Position numbers and translations under genes: made by a program. A DNA stretch of 64,000 bases from Plasmopara viticola (Eukaryota > Oomycota > Peronosporomycetes > Peronosporales > Peronosporaceae). Position 1 is the stretch's first letter. Each line of letters starts with the position of its first letter. The stretch covers positions 744,001 to 808,000 of the forward strand of contig MBPM02000013.1 of the NCBI GenBank assembly GCA_001695595.3. The letters are read 5' to 3'. This document shows, piece after piece, positions 46,866-56,700 of this stretch. Below the pieces are notes generated by a model, which was not told the origin of the DNA, did no database searches, and saw only the letters and a program-made list of their open reading frames with translations.

Positions 46866-49586
46866 ATGCCGCACGGCCGCTCGAAGTCGTACAATGCCTT
46901 CGCGTCGCCACACACCGTGGAATTGGAATTTAGTTCCATGGAGAGTGCGTCACCGTCCGTCCAGTTCACCATGAGCAACGACAAGACGTTGCACGACTAC
47001 GATTTAGTCATGATCTTTCCGCGGCGCGAGGGCGGTGAGCTTAAGAAACCTGATGATTTTACACTGAGCACTTTTGTGCAGCTCATGTTGGGCAAAAACA
47101 CGACGCATAGTCGGCGTAGCAACAAGATTGTAGTGGACCCGTTCCAGCGCGTGTTGCGCACGTCGCGCTGTTTCTTAGATGAGCGCGGTGGCGATGTGGT
47201 GATGGACTCAAGTCACGAACACAGTGAGCAGGGCGACCAGCGTCGTCTTAGGATACAGCAGCAGCTGCTTCAGAAAGAGTATGAACAGTTCATTGGCAGC
47301 CGTGAGGCCACAAGCGAGATCCGCTTCTGTGAGCTCGTGGCCACGACCATTGCTCGTCGTGTGCAACTTGCGTGTGGTCTTACAACGCGCATGTTCTTGA
47401 GCTGCGACGCGGACGAGATCATTATGACGATTAAAGCAGACAACAACGATCTGAAGACTGAGGCCGATCGGGAGAATTACCGATTGCAAGTGAGCAACAA
47501 ACCTTTTGACAAGACACTACACGGCAACAAGTTGTTAACATTACGACTTGCACTAGGAGAAAAAGAGTGGCAGGACTCGATCGATCATTTGCGACACACG
47601 CGCGGGTGTGCAAATGAAAAGGACGAGTATCCTGAGATGGACCCATTACTCATGTCTCGTGGACAAGAATTTCACCCAGAACTACGCAAAGCTTTGGATC
47701 TCTATGGACACACGGAAGAAGCAGACGGTCTGTTTGTCGATGATGACACTTTTCGCTCCCATAGGGTAAGCTGGTGGGCAAGGTTTGTGACTTCGATCTT
47801 TGGTCTTCCGTACGATCCCTTAACGTACTTTGCGCCCATGGCAGAGTATCGACACGAAGCTAAATACCAACCTTATTATCGACAATATCCCATCACGTGG
47901 AAGCAGAAGAAAGAAGAGACTTTATTCTCCCAAAAGGATCGTATTAGGCTTGCAGAAGGCATTGTAGAACGCCATATTAACGTAGATGCTTTAGAAACAG
48001 CTGGGTATCTGGAAGGACAAATGTTTGCGCTTCATGACCCACAAGCACTCTATGACCTGCGACACTCGTGGGCTTTGAATTGGACCATGTTAAACCAGCC
48101 ACTACACAAGATTCGCTACTATTTTGGCGAGAAAATTGCGCTTTACTTCGCCTGGCTGGAGTTTTACACGAAAATGCTTGTCTTTCCGGCTATAGCGGGG
48201 ATCATCACGTTTGTGTATATTGAAGCGCGTCAGGCTGCTACGGGTACCAACAATCAAGGCTACATTTTAATTGCCTTCGCTGTTTTTGTCGTACTTTGGT
48301 CGTCGCTCTTTTCCGAGTTGTGGAAGCGTAAAAATGGTCTGTTGGATACGCTATGGGGACTTAGCGGCTTACATCAATCATTTCGCTATCGTCCTCAATT
48401 TCGCGGTACTAAAAGTTACAATCCTGTCACGGATGCTGAAGAGGTGACGTTTGAAAGCAAGTTAAAGCGTCGACGCGCGTTTTTCGTGTCCGTTGTGATT
48501 GTGACTACAATGGTTGTGATTGTAGTTGTGGCCCTTTTTGGTCTGTTTGTCTTGAAAAATTGGATCAACGACAAGAAAAATTTGAATAACAATCACATAA
48601 GCGCCGAGTATCAGACGCCACTAACATTTCTTGTTACTGTGGCCAATGCTATTCAGATTCTGGTATTTAATACGGTCTACCGCAATGTAGCGCGCAAGCT
48701 CAATGATTTTGAAAATCACCGGACAGACGCCGAGTACGAAAATCACTTAGTCATTAAAGTTTTCCTCTTCCAGTTTTGCAACTCATTCGCCTCGTTTTTC
48801 TACATTGCGTTCGTCAAGCGCATAGCTGAAGGCTCTTGCTTGCATGAAGATGATTGTATGCGAGAATTGCGCGATCAATTGTTGACGCTCTTTATTATCC
48901 GCATTGTGGTAGGTAACGTTACAGAAGTGGCTGTGCCGTACTTGAAATATCGCTATCAGCTCTTTGCTGAGCGCAAAGCAGCAAACACGGAGGGGAAGAC
49001 TGGTCACAATTACATTGAAGAACAGGCCAAGCTTCTTCCTTACGAAAGCAACGAGGCTTTTGAGGATTATAACGAGATGGTCATTCAGTATGGATTCATA
49101 AATTTGTTTGTGGTGGCGTTTCCGCTGACACCTCTACTTGCGTTTGCCAACAATGTGCTTGAAGTTCATGTTGATGCCGTAAAGCTTTGTTTCGTGCACC
49201 GTCGACCGTTCCCGCATCCGGCGAAAGACATTGGCGTTTGGTTTTACATTCTTCGATTCATGACTTATATCGCGCTCGGTACAAACACGGCTTTAATTTT
49301 ATGGACGTCAGACTTGTTTGAAAACCAAAGTGGAACCGCTCGAGCTCTAGGATTTGTGGTGGCGTGCCAGGTGTGCTTGGTACTTGCAATACTTGTCGAG
49401 CGTGTGGTGCCTGACGTACCTCATGAGATGAAATTACTTCAAGAGCGCTATAAACACATAGTCAATGTGGTGTTTAAGGGCCTGTTTGAGGGTGACAATT
49501 CGAAGCTTAACGAAGTTGCCGAAAGGTTGAATCTTCAAATATACCCCAACCAGGAATGGGAAGAACCGAAGCAGCATTATGCGTAG
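46866..49586 (+). CDS. Anoctamin/TMEM16-family membrane protein, paralog 2
   Basis: A single 906-codon frame, aligned over its full length with the protein at 23,764-26,481. The anoctamin domain occupies roughly residues 415-850: YYFGEKIALYFAWLEFYTKM, VVLWSSLFSELWKRKNG, LNDFENHRTDAEYENHL, the FEDYNEMVIQYGF pair of acids, and NNVLEVHVDAVKL. The same five acidic calcium-site positions seen in paralog 1 are kept. The N-terminal ~40 residues (MPHGRSKSYNAF...) are not alignable with paralog 1, while the DLVMIFPRREG block that follows is. Likely a calcium-dependent ion channel or phospholipid scramblase in the plasma membrane or an organelle membrane. The two genes lie 20 kb apart, transcribed away from each other. 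No introns or lesions are seen. Confidence 0.93.
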   Translation: MPHGRSKSYNAFASPHTVELEFSSMESASPSVQFTMSNDKTLHDYDLVMIFPRREGGELKKPDDFTLSTFVQLMLGKNTTHSRRSNKIVVDPFQRVLRTSRCFLDERGGDVVMDSSHEHSEQGDQRRLRIQQQLLQKEYEQFIGSREATSEIRFCELVATTIARRVQLACGLTTRMFLSCDADEIIMTIKADNNDLKTEADRENYRLQVSNKPFDKTLHGNKLLTLRLALGEKEWQDSIDHLRHTRGCANEKDEYPEMDPLLMSRGQEFHPELRKALDLYGHTEEADGLFVDDDTFRSHRVSWWARFVTSIFGLPYDPLTYFAPMAEYRHEAKYQPYYRQYPITWKQKKEETLFSQKDRIRLAEGIVERHINVDALETAGYLEGQMFALHDPQALYDLRHSWALNWTMLNQPLHKIRYYFGEKIALYFAWLEFYTKMLVFPAIAGIITFVYIEARQAATGTNNQGYILIAFAVFVVLWSSLFSELWKRKNGLLDTLWGLSGLHQSFRYRPQFRGTKSYNPVTDAEEVTFESKLKRRRAFFVSVVIVTTMVVIVVVALFGLFVLKNWINDKKNLNNNHISAEYQTPLTFLVTVANAIQILVFNTVYRNVARKLNDFENHRTDAEYENHLVIKVFLFQFCNSFASFFYIAFVKRIAEGSCLHEDDCMRELRDQLLTLFIIRIVVGNVTEVAVPYLKYRYQLFAERKAANTEGKTGHNYIEEQAKLLPYESNEAFEDYNEMVIQYGFINLFVVAFPLTPLLAFANNVLEVHVDAVKLCFVHRRPFPHPAKDIGVWFYILRFMTYIALGTNTALILWTSDLFENQSGTARALGFVVACQVCLVLAILVERVVPDVPHEMKLLQERYKHIVNVVFKGLFEGDNSKLNEVAERLNLQIYPNQEWEEPKQHYA

Positions 49587-50187
49587 GTTGTCTTTTTGAT
49601 TCTGGATTGTTGCTTAATCGTGTAGGAACAGCAGAGTACCGCCATCTTGTTGCATAATAAAAATCACCTGTAGAAGGCTCATCATGTCATAAAAGTAGGT
49701 GCATTGCAAAATTATCGCGAGTCTGAAGTACTGCACAGTCGCGTGACAGCTGTTGCAATCTTTAATATCTGTTCCTCTACCGACAATTTCGCAGTTTCAT
49801 CTGACCGAAAAGATTGCGTCTGGGAAGCCAAGGTCATAATCAAGTTGAAAACACGACCGTTTTTAAGGATCCATCGACTCACGTAAGAACATGTTGTTTT
49901 GCAGCAAAGACAAGATTTCAGTGTAAGTAGTACGCGCAGCAAGACGACTCCGTTTGTGTTAATTTGCAGGCATCTTGCGAGCGAGCTACAAAGAGAAGAG
50001 CGTGAGACTATTATCTGCAGTAAATGTGTCCTGTTCAAACTTACCTTGAAACAGAATTATCCGAGGTGGAGCTCAAGGGTTGACTTTGAGAAAACATGAC
50101 TTTATTGAAGTCTTCACCAAAGATCTAAAGGCGCAAACAACGAGGTAACAACCTTTAGGTATTGAGCCATTCTCATGATTTTAGCCA
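49587..50187. other. Intergenic between convergent genes
   Basis: About 600 bp between the stops of the anoctamin (+) and the kinase (-). Short overlapping frames on both strands; nothing recognisable. It presumably holds both 3' ends. Confidence 0.6.
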
Positions 50188-53100
50188 TCAAAGATCATTC
50201 ACCTGAGAGAGAAGAAGGAGACAGCGAGAGGCCACGTTAGCAAACTCATCAGTTATTTGTTTTTTTTCTTCAATGTCGTCAGGTTCGTTTTCTGGAGCCA
50301 CGTTTTGTCCACTCCAAGCACAGATATGTAGGAGCAATGGCCCACACGACACCAGCTCATCAAACTCAAATGGTAAGCATGAAAATCCTGGCTGCTGCAT
50401 GTATTGATTTTGCTGTTGAAGCAAAGTTAACAGAATGACCATCAAAGCGAGCAGGCTTTCATCGAGAACTTTACGTTTTGAAGCAAAAGTCAAACCCGAA
50501 ATGACGCTCTTGGCAAGCCCTGATTCATACAATGATTCTAAGCTTACGCAATTGGAATCTAGAAGCAGTTGCACAAGCTGTGTAGTATGCAAAGACATCG
50601 AGTGGAACTTGTCAGGAATTCGTAGCAAAGCCATGATTGTTAAAACCAAGTCAACGTCGTTCACTCGCTGAAAAAGAGATGGGTTAGTTGAAAGTAACCC
50701 ATGAAGAAGTTCACTTGTTAATGTCCAAATCATTTCATCCAAACCGTGCGGACCCTTGAACAAAGCGTTGAAATGGGGTACAAGGATTGTTCGAATGAAA
50801 GATTCGTAAATCTCATTGTCATCATTGTCACGCTTATAGTCAAAATCCAGCAAGACAACACGAAGAATACGGAGGCAGGTCACCGCAACACGGTCACGAG
50901 ATTCTGTCGTGATCCCATCGACATGTTTTACTACTTCGGGTAGTAAATGATTAAACAGCATGAGCTGCTCTACATTGACAATGTCATTTGCCTCCTTTCG
51001 TGCGTGTTCAAATAACTCTAACAAGATATTCGACACGTATTGTGCAATCGTTGTAGATGCTTCGGCGTTTCCTGGAATGTCTACAACTTCATCGGAAAAT
51101 GACACAAGTAGCCTCGTCATCAAGCGCAAGAAGAATGTGTACTGCTTGCTGTCATTTGACACAAAGTAGTCGAAGAGTTGATGGCGACAGTTTGAATTAC
51201 GCAGCAGGTCACTGAACAGCTGAAACGGAAATGGCGAAATTTTGCGTGAATGATGCTCTCCATTGTTTAGGCTCCTCGCATTATCTTGCTCATTTTCATG
51301 CGTAGAGAAACAAATGGCGCCAAGTTTTAGCGCCGTTCGAATCGACAGTTTACACATATTAAAAGCACACTGCGCGAGATAAAATTCATTTGCCGACAAC
51401 TTTGTTTTCGTTGACTGCAATTTCGTTTCATGAGCGCAGTACTGATGTGCGATCGGGTCAAGAATCTTTTCCACCGTATCTAACAAGTTATGCTGCACAA
51501 ATGAGGACAGAAACCCACGGTTTAAATGCACACCCAGGTAAAGAAGAATCATACCCTTTGCCTGCAAGATAGTCAGGCTTTCGCCATCATGGGAGGCCCT
51601 ATCATTTATTTTGTCCGGCTCCAAAACTTTGCAGATTACTGGCATTGTCACGATGCGGTCCAGTAGCAACGAGCGGCTTGCCTTTATCGCAGCAGACTCA
51701 GTTTCGCTGTCGGTACTAAGCTTTATATCCAAAAATGCGTTGATAATGTTAAGCGAAGCGATGGTCAGCTCGAAAGTTCCTTGCGTGGGTTGAACACCAC
51801 GCCATACTGCATGAAGAAGATCCGGCTTGGCAAAAAATAGCAGGACGGACCGCTTCAGTCGAGACGAGAGCAGAGCGAATGATGATGGCGTGCGAAAATG
51901 CCTCAAAACTTGAGCCAGGGCTTCCGCGATTGCAGTTTGCAAGGCAACAATTTTTTCCTGCTCTTTACTATCGTTGCTTGACATACGAGTTGCGAACTGC
52001 GAGAGACCGCGCATTAATGTCAACACAATATTTTCGGTTATCAAATGGGACAGTAGCGAATTGGTGCAATGTATCAACATATTGCCAAGCGTTCTTACGC
52101 TGTAGAACCGAGCTGCGACATCAGCGTCCTCCATACAAGCGAGGATAGTCTCTACGCCTTCCATAGGTAACTCCCATTCGTGCTGAGTTGAAATGTAGAA
52201 GAGTAATTCGCCAAGACACGCAAGCGCTAGTGGACGAGGCTGCATTTCTTTCAATTTGGTATTTATCGTATTATCTGCTTCACCATAAGGAGTGTTAATG
52301 ATTCCCAAAAGCGACGTCACAAGTAACTGAAATTGATCGGGCGAAGACGGCGCAATAAAAGTTGCGAAACGGAAGAGAATGCCAAGCACAAGGCACAGCA
52401 TTGAAATTGCTGCCTTGCTCATATTCGATGTCCGAGTTTCTTGTGCCAGCAATCGAATCAAAAGCTTAAGAATGGAGCTGTTTACTATCACGTGAGCTAG
52501 TCGGGCGTGGCAGCTTAAAGTAAATAAATACGTCAAGATACTAAGTCTTGCAAGCTCCTGAGATGACTTGAGACTGACGTAAATCTCTTTGAGTTGATTC
52601 TCCAAGGCCTCCGTTGAGCAGGATAGCAGATCTTCTGGTGAGGTGAGAGTAAATTGTACTAGGTCCGCATGAACGCGAGGCAGGTCTTCGACCTGGATGT
52701 CTTTGTTCCCAATAATTGATTTAACACGGCAATCTGCAGCTGCAAAAACAAGCTTGGAAATCTTGCGCAATCCACTGCCATCACGATCAAAGAGATTGTG
52801 AAGTTGAAGTCGCCGATTTGAAGTGTGTCGAAAAACAGGAGGTGCAGAATGAGGAGCGTTATTAGCTCTCCAGCGATGGCGAAGATTTGTTAATTCAGTT
52901 GAGTCACCCAGTATAGCATCATGGTCATAGTTGACATCTTCGGTGCTGTTTTGCAGCGTGCTTTGATGACTCGGTGCGCTGACAGGGCGTGCTTCATCGT
53001 TACTCTGTGATACTTTGTCCAACTTTGCATCACTGTGATCGGAGTCAATCTTACAAGGATTCGAACGTGGCGATTGAAAACCATCGTCTCGATTTTTGTC

Positions 53101-54601
53101 ATCCCGGTTGTTGTCACCATCATCCTCTTGATCATTATGATTAATTTGGTACTTGCCAACATCGACGTCAGGCTGCATTTCTTTAAGATTGTCCTTGAAA
53201 TTATGGGAAGCTGTATAATTGTTAGACTGTCCTCTGTGCAAACATTTACCACTAAGTTTTAACCAAGATTCAAGAACAATCAGTCAGCTTACTTTAGCGA
53301 TGATTGTGCGTTTAGATCAAATTTCTCCTGCCTAGGCATTGCTAGTTTTTCGAGTCGAGGTGATGGCTTCCAAAACGGATGATCGACTAGCTTGTCCCTA
53401 ATTACCACGTCGCGTCAAAATCTAATACATGAAAAAGCGACGATAGCGAAACGCACCAAGTAATTCGCTGGTATGGGTCTTTCACTAGCAGACGCTGCAG
53501 CAAATCACAAAAGGTAGGGGACATTTCACATCCAGCAACTGGAAGTTCCACAATCTCTGTTTGGATCTGCGTCGAGTGCATAACAATGATCAACTGTTAA
53601 TACACAGTCCCTTTTCGTATCTTTGTGCCTTTTTGTTGATTATTCGTACTATTCGTGCTAGCTCCGAGAAGTTAGTATGGGTAAATGGTTGTCGCCCAGT
53701 TTTCAGCTCATAAAGAACGCAGCCCTATTGAAGCAGCGCCAACCATTACATCGGATTCGATCAACCAATAAGCAATGAAACGAACCAATGCCCAAAAATC
53801 CGACGCAAAGCTGTGTACTGCCGGTCGTTGAAACAATTCAGGCGCCATGTAGTGTGGCGAGCCTGGGGCAAGCTACGCATCGCACATAGTTTGTAAATAA
53901 AAATAATCGATCTGGCACATTCAAATACGTTGATGATCCTACTGGTCGCGTTAGTGCTGCATCGCGTCCAGGAATGCGACGTGCTAGTCCAAAATCCGCT
54001 AACTACAAAACAACACCAACAGTTGAACTCATCAATGTTTGTTCAAGGCACTTGTTGTAGCCACACACACTTTAAGAGATCCGAATTCATCAATGAGAAT
54101 GGTTGCAGGCTTCAAATCGCAGTACAAAATACTGTTGAAATGTAGATACTGCAAGCCACGCACAAGTTCGCTACCAAAACACTGCAACATGATTTCTTAT
54201 AAGGATACGATGGCAATGCAATAAGGTTTAAAGTCTTGTTGCACCTGGACGGTAGCCTCTGGTAGTTGTTTGTCTTGCGTAATGAGATTGAGCAGATCGC
54301 CACCCATGCAATACTCAAGGATGAGCCAAATGTGGTTGGACGACTCATACCAATCGTAAAATCTGAGCACGTGCGAGCTGTTGAGCTTGTGTAGAAATGG
54401 AACTTCGTTCAAAATCTGTGGTACCATTAGGATACTTTTATTGCAATTTTTCATTTTAATTTCACTAATCCGCACCTTATCCATGCGGCTTTTAGCCGTA
54501 GATTTTACAGCCACGTACTCAATGCTACGTTTTCGCCGCGCTTTGTACACAAATGAGTGCGTGCCGCGTCCGATCTCGTCGTAGATATTGTAATTTTCCA
54601 T
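50188..54601 (-). CDS. ULK4: RUNKEL/ULK4-like protein kinase, nine exons
   Basis: Exons, read on the minus strand: 54601-54476, 54415-54245, 54181-54071, 54002-53943, 53872-53786, 53724-53650, 53566-53457, 53397-53293, 53251-50188. All eight introns (60, 63, 68, 70, 61, 83, 59, 41 bp) are GT-AG and the joined frame is open, giving about 1,302 residues (human ULK4 is about 1,275). Residues 4-260 are the kinase domain: GRGTHSFVY loop, VAVK with Lys33, YCDLKP with Asp121, LADFGLA with Asp139, PHYMAPE, HSFASDFWALGC. The rest is an acidic linker followed by ARM/HEAT-like helices, as in ULK4 and plant RUNKEL, which act at microtubule arrays (phragmoplast, cilia). Animal ULK4 is a pseudokinase; here Lys, catalytic Asp and DFG are all present, so activity is plausible. 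Start: the only ATG placing MENYxIYxEIGRG at the N-terminus. Confidence 0.88.
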
Positions 54602-55350
54602 GATGTACCTACCAGAGACGACTCGTCGCTTGCGGCTATTAGAAAGTCAGCACTTAAATAATGTGGTAGACGTAAAAATGGTTGCATTTCAACTTGAGCT
54701 CTATTAAGCTGTTACATACATTTTCTTCTTCGATAGCTTTGCTTTTAATTCGATCTATCGGGCTTAGAGAAAGCTGGCTTTGATGACAAAAAGCTTGTCT
54801 CTGTAGAAATTTCTATGTTTGATTGTAATTGTGGGAGAATTTCTTCGCAAAAGCTCCTAACATATAGCTATATCCAGGCTGGCTCACATTTTGAAGTGTA
54901 AAAGTTAGTTTTCGGATTTTTAGACTAAAATTAACGATTATGGTTGGGTACGATATACTTGGATATTACTACAAAGCGAGATAAGAAACTTGTACTCAAT
55001 CTTTCATTTAGAACGATAAGTACGGCAACCACGCTACAGTAGCAATCTACGCCTGAGTCGTTTAAACTGGTCCTTTGTGAGAATGAATTAGTACGCTCAC
55101 TTGCCTCAGGCCATGTATACGGGCTGAGTAGGTGGACGCTTATTGCTTGTTGTGCAAGGAACTGATGCGATCAATATGCGTCTGAGAGTGTTTTTTAGTG
55201 ATAAGAAGTCCTTGTCTAATAACTTTCGACAAAAAATGACGGAGTCGTTTGCATCGGTCGTGAGGCTTCTGTAGGTCTCCATTAAAGAGGTCGTCATACA
55301 CATCAGAGAGTGCGTAGTCCATTCATAAAAAAGATCATTTTAATCGATAA
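54602..55350. other. Kinase gene upstream region with one small unrecognised frame
   Basis: About 750 bp between the kinase start and the small gene upstream. A 60-codon minus-strand frame (55,140-55,322, starting MDYALSDVYDDLF) directly follows the two-exon gene and may be its frameshifted end or a separate small protein. The kinase promoter should lie at 54,602-54,900, but no core element is identifiable with confidence. Confidence 0.3.
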
Positions 55351-55664
55351 TCACTGCCCATTCCATCCAGAAGATGTAATATCTTGAACAAAGTCCACAA
55401 GGTTTCTTAGTTTGGCAAGCTGCAGATAATTGTCACCACATTCACGATTGACGGAAAGAAATGCGTCAGATGACGACCTAATTATCATCAGATCCCCAGC
55501 TGTGTCATTGCACATTTCGCATACTCGTCCGCACCGAGCCTCGAAATGATCTCTGATTTTTACTGATAACAAATAAGACGTCGTGACCATATTGACTAGA
55601 CCAGAAAGAAATATTTTTATTCTATTTGGAGGAGTTCGCGCTCACCACGAGTAATTTGCCTCAT
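55351..55664 (-). CDS. Small two-exon gene, 87 residues, unrecognised
   Basis: Exons on the minus strand: 55664-55646 and 55595-55351, joined across a 50 bp GT-AG intron (GTGAGCG donor, GTCTAG acceptor). The joined frame starts MRQITRV and ends SSGWNGQ. The protein has a CGRVCEMC cysteine pair and a helical C-terminal half (NYLQLAKLRNLVDFVQDI), the look of a small complex subunit, but I cannot name the family. Further coding-like pieces upstream (55,700-55,930, such as LYRVYYMLPTLRGLPEKLL) may be additional exons. Alternatively the start is the ATG at 55,590 without an intron. Confidence 0.35.
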
Positions 55665-56400
55665 AGTAGTGACATCATATGCCAACGTGGGCGAGGAAAG
55701 ATAACAGAGCCAGGGCCCCTTCAATGGTCAGGTCTCCATATATCTCGCCAATTTTGATAATAAATAGATAGATTTTCGAGCATATGGACATCCTTCGATG
55801 CTTCATATGTGGTGATACTCGCCATTTGCAACTAAGCGGTAAGCGCGCCAAGGTTTGAGAACCAAATTCCGACGGCCAACAATTTTTCGGGTAAGCCGCG
55901 CAAAGTGGGCAGCATATAATAGACGCGGTACAACTTGCTTGGAAGGAGCTATGCTCTGTTAGTTTTTGAAGAGGGCACTGTACGTAGGATCCCGGTGGGT
56001 CTAGGCGTAATGTTTCTTGCGTTGAACTCTGTTCAGCTTAAAACCTCGATGCGAGGCTGAACTTTATTTACGTGTGGCATAGCGCGAGCGTCAGATCTTC
56101 CTTATTGTAAGTCAAAAACACTGGATTCCCTTCCAAAAGAGCATTTAGAAGTGATGTACTAACCTCCACTAGGAAGCATGATTGCTATTGGTGCGGACAC
56201 TGAAACAAGTCGGTTAATGTATTGAACATTGGGATGTCCTTACTGGACATTTTTGATGTTGAGGACAAGAGGCCACTGCGTGAAAGATCAAAAAGTCAGC
56301 AAGCAATGTTCGTAAAGTTCAGAAGTCGCTGCATGACTTGAGCGACGTAGTTAGCAGCCTAGGCATCGAATGCGAGAATCTATCGACACACGAGGAATGG
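55665..56400. other. Intergenic, possible further exons
   Basis: Minus-strand peptides such as KLYRVYYMLPTLRGLPEKL near 55,870-55,935 and GEIYGDLTIEGALALLSFLA near 55,690-55,760 have a coding look but lie in different frames with no splice path that I could make work. No other feature is seen. Confidence 0.25.
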
Positions 56401-56700
56401 CACACAATCCACTGAGCAGCGCTCATCGTTAAAAGTGTTTGCTACACAGAAGCTAAGATATGGTTGGCTGCAGCACCAAAGCATCAAGGACAAGGCTATG
56501 GTAATGGTCGCGGAGTGGTACGTAGCCCCCCGAGATACGCTCTTCGTAAAAAGCGTATGCTGCACAGAAGCTAAGATTTGATAAGCTGCAGCACCTAAAG
56601 CATCAAGGGCGAGGCCATGGCAATGGTGGTGGAGTGGTACGTAGTCCACTGAACAACGCTCGTCGTCAATAGTGTTTACTCTATGTACGGCGTGACATAG
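56400..56700. repeat. Tandem repeat, ~119 bp unit, about 2.4 copies
   Basis: CACAGAAGCTAAGAT recurs at 56,445 and about 56,563, and GGAGTGGTACGTAG at 56,512 and 56,631, both with a period of 118-119 bp. A third, partial unit starts at 56,645 (TCCACTGAACAACGCTCGTC). The units differ by perhaps 15-20%, so it is an old minisatellite-like array. A minus-strand frame (56,380-56,739) runs through it as repeated peptides, without recognisable function. Confidence 0.65.

Noticed and set aside
54197..54601. 134-codon frame as a complete short kinase-like gene
   Set aside because: It is the first two exons plus intron read-through of the nine-exon kinase gene; splicing restores the rest of the kinase domain.
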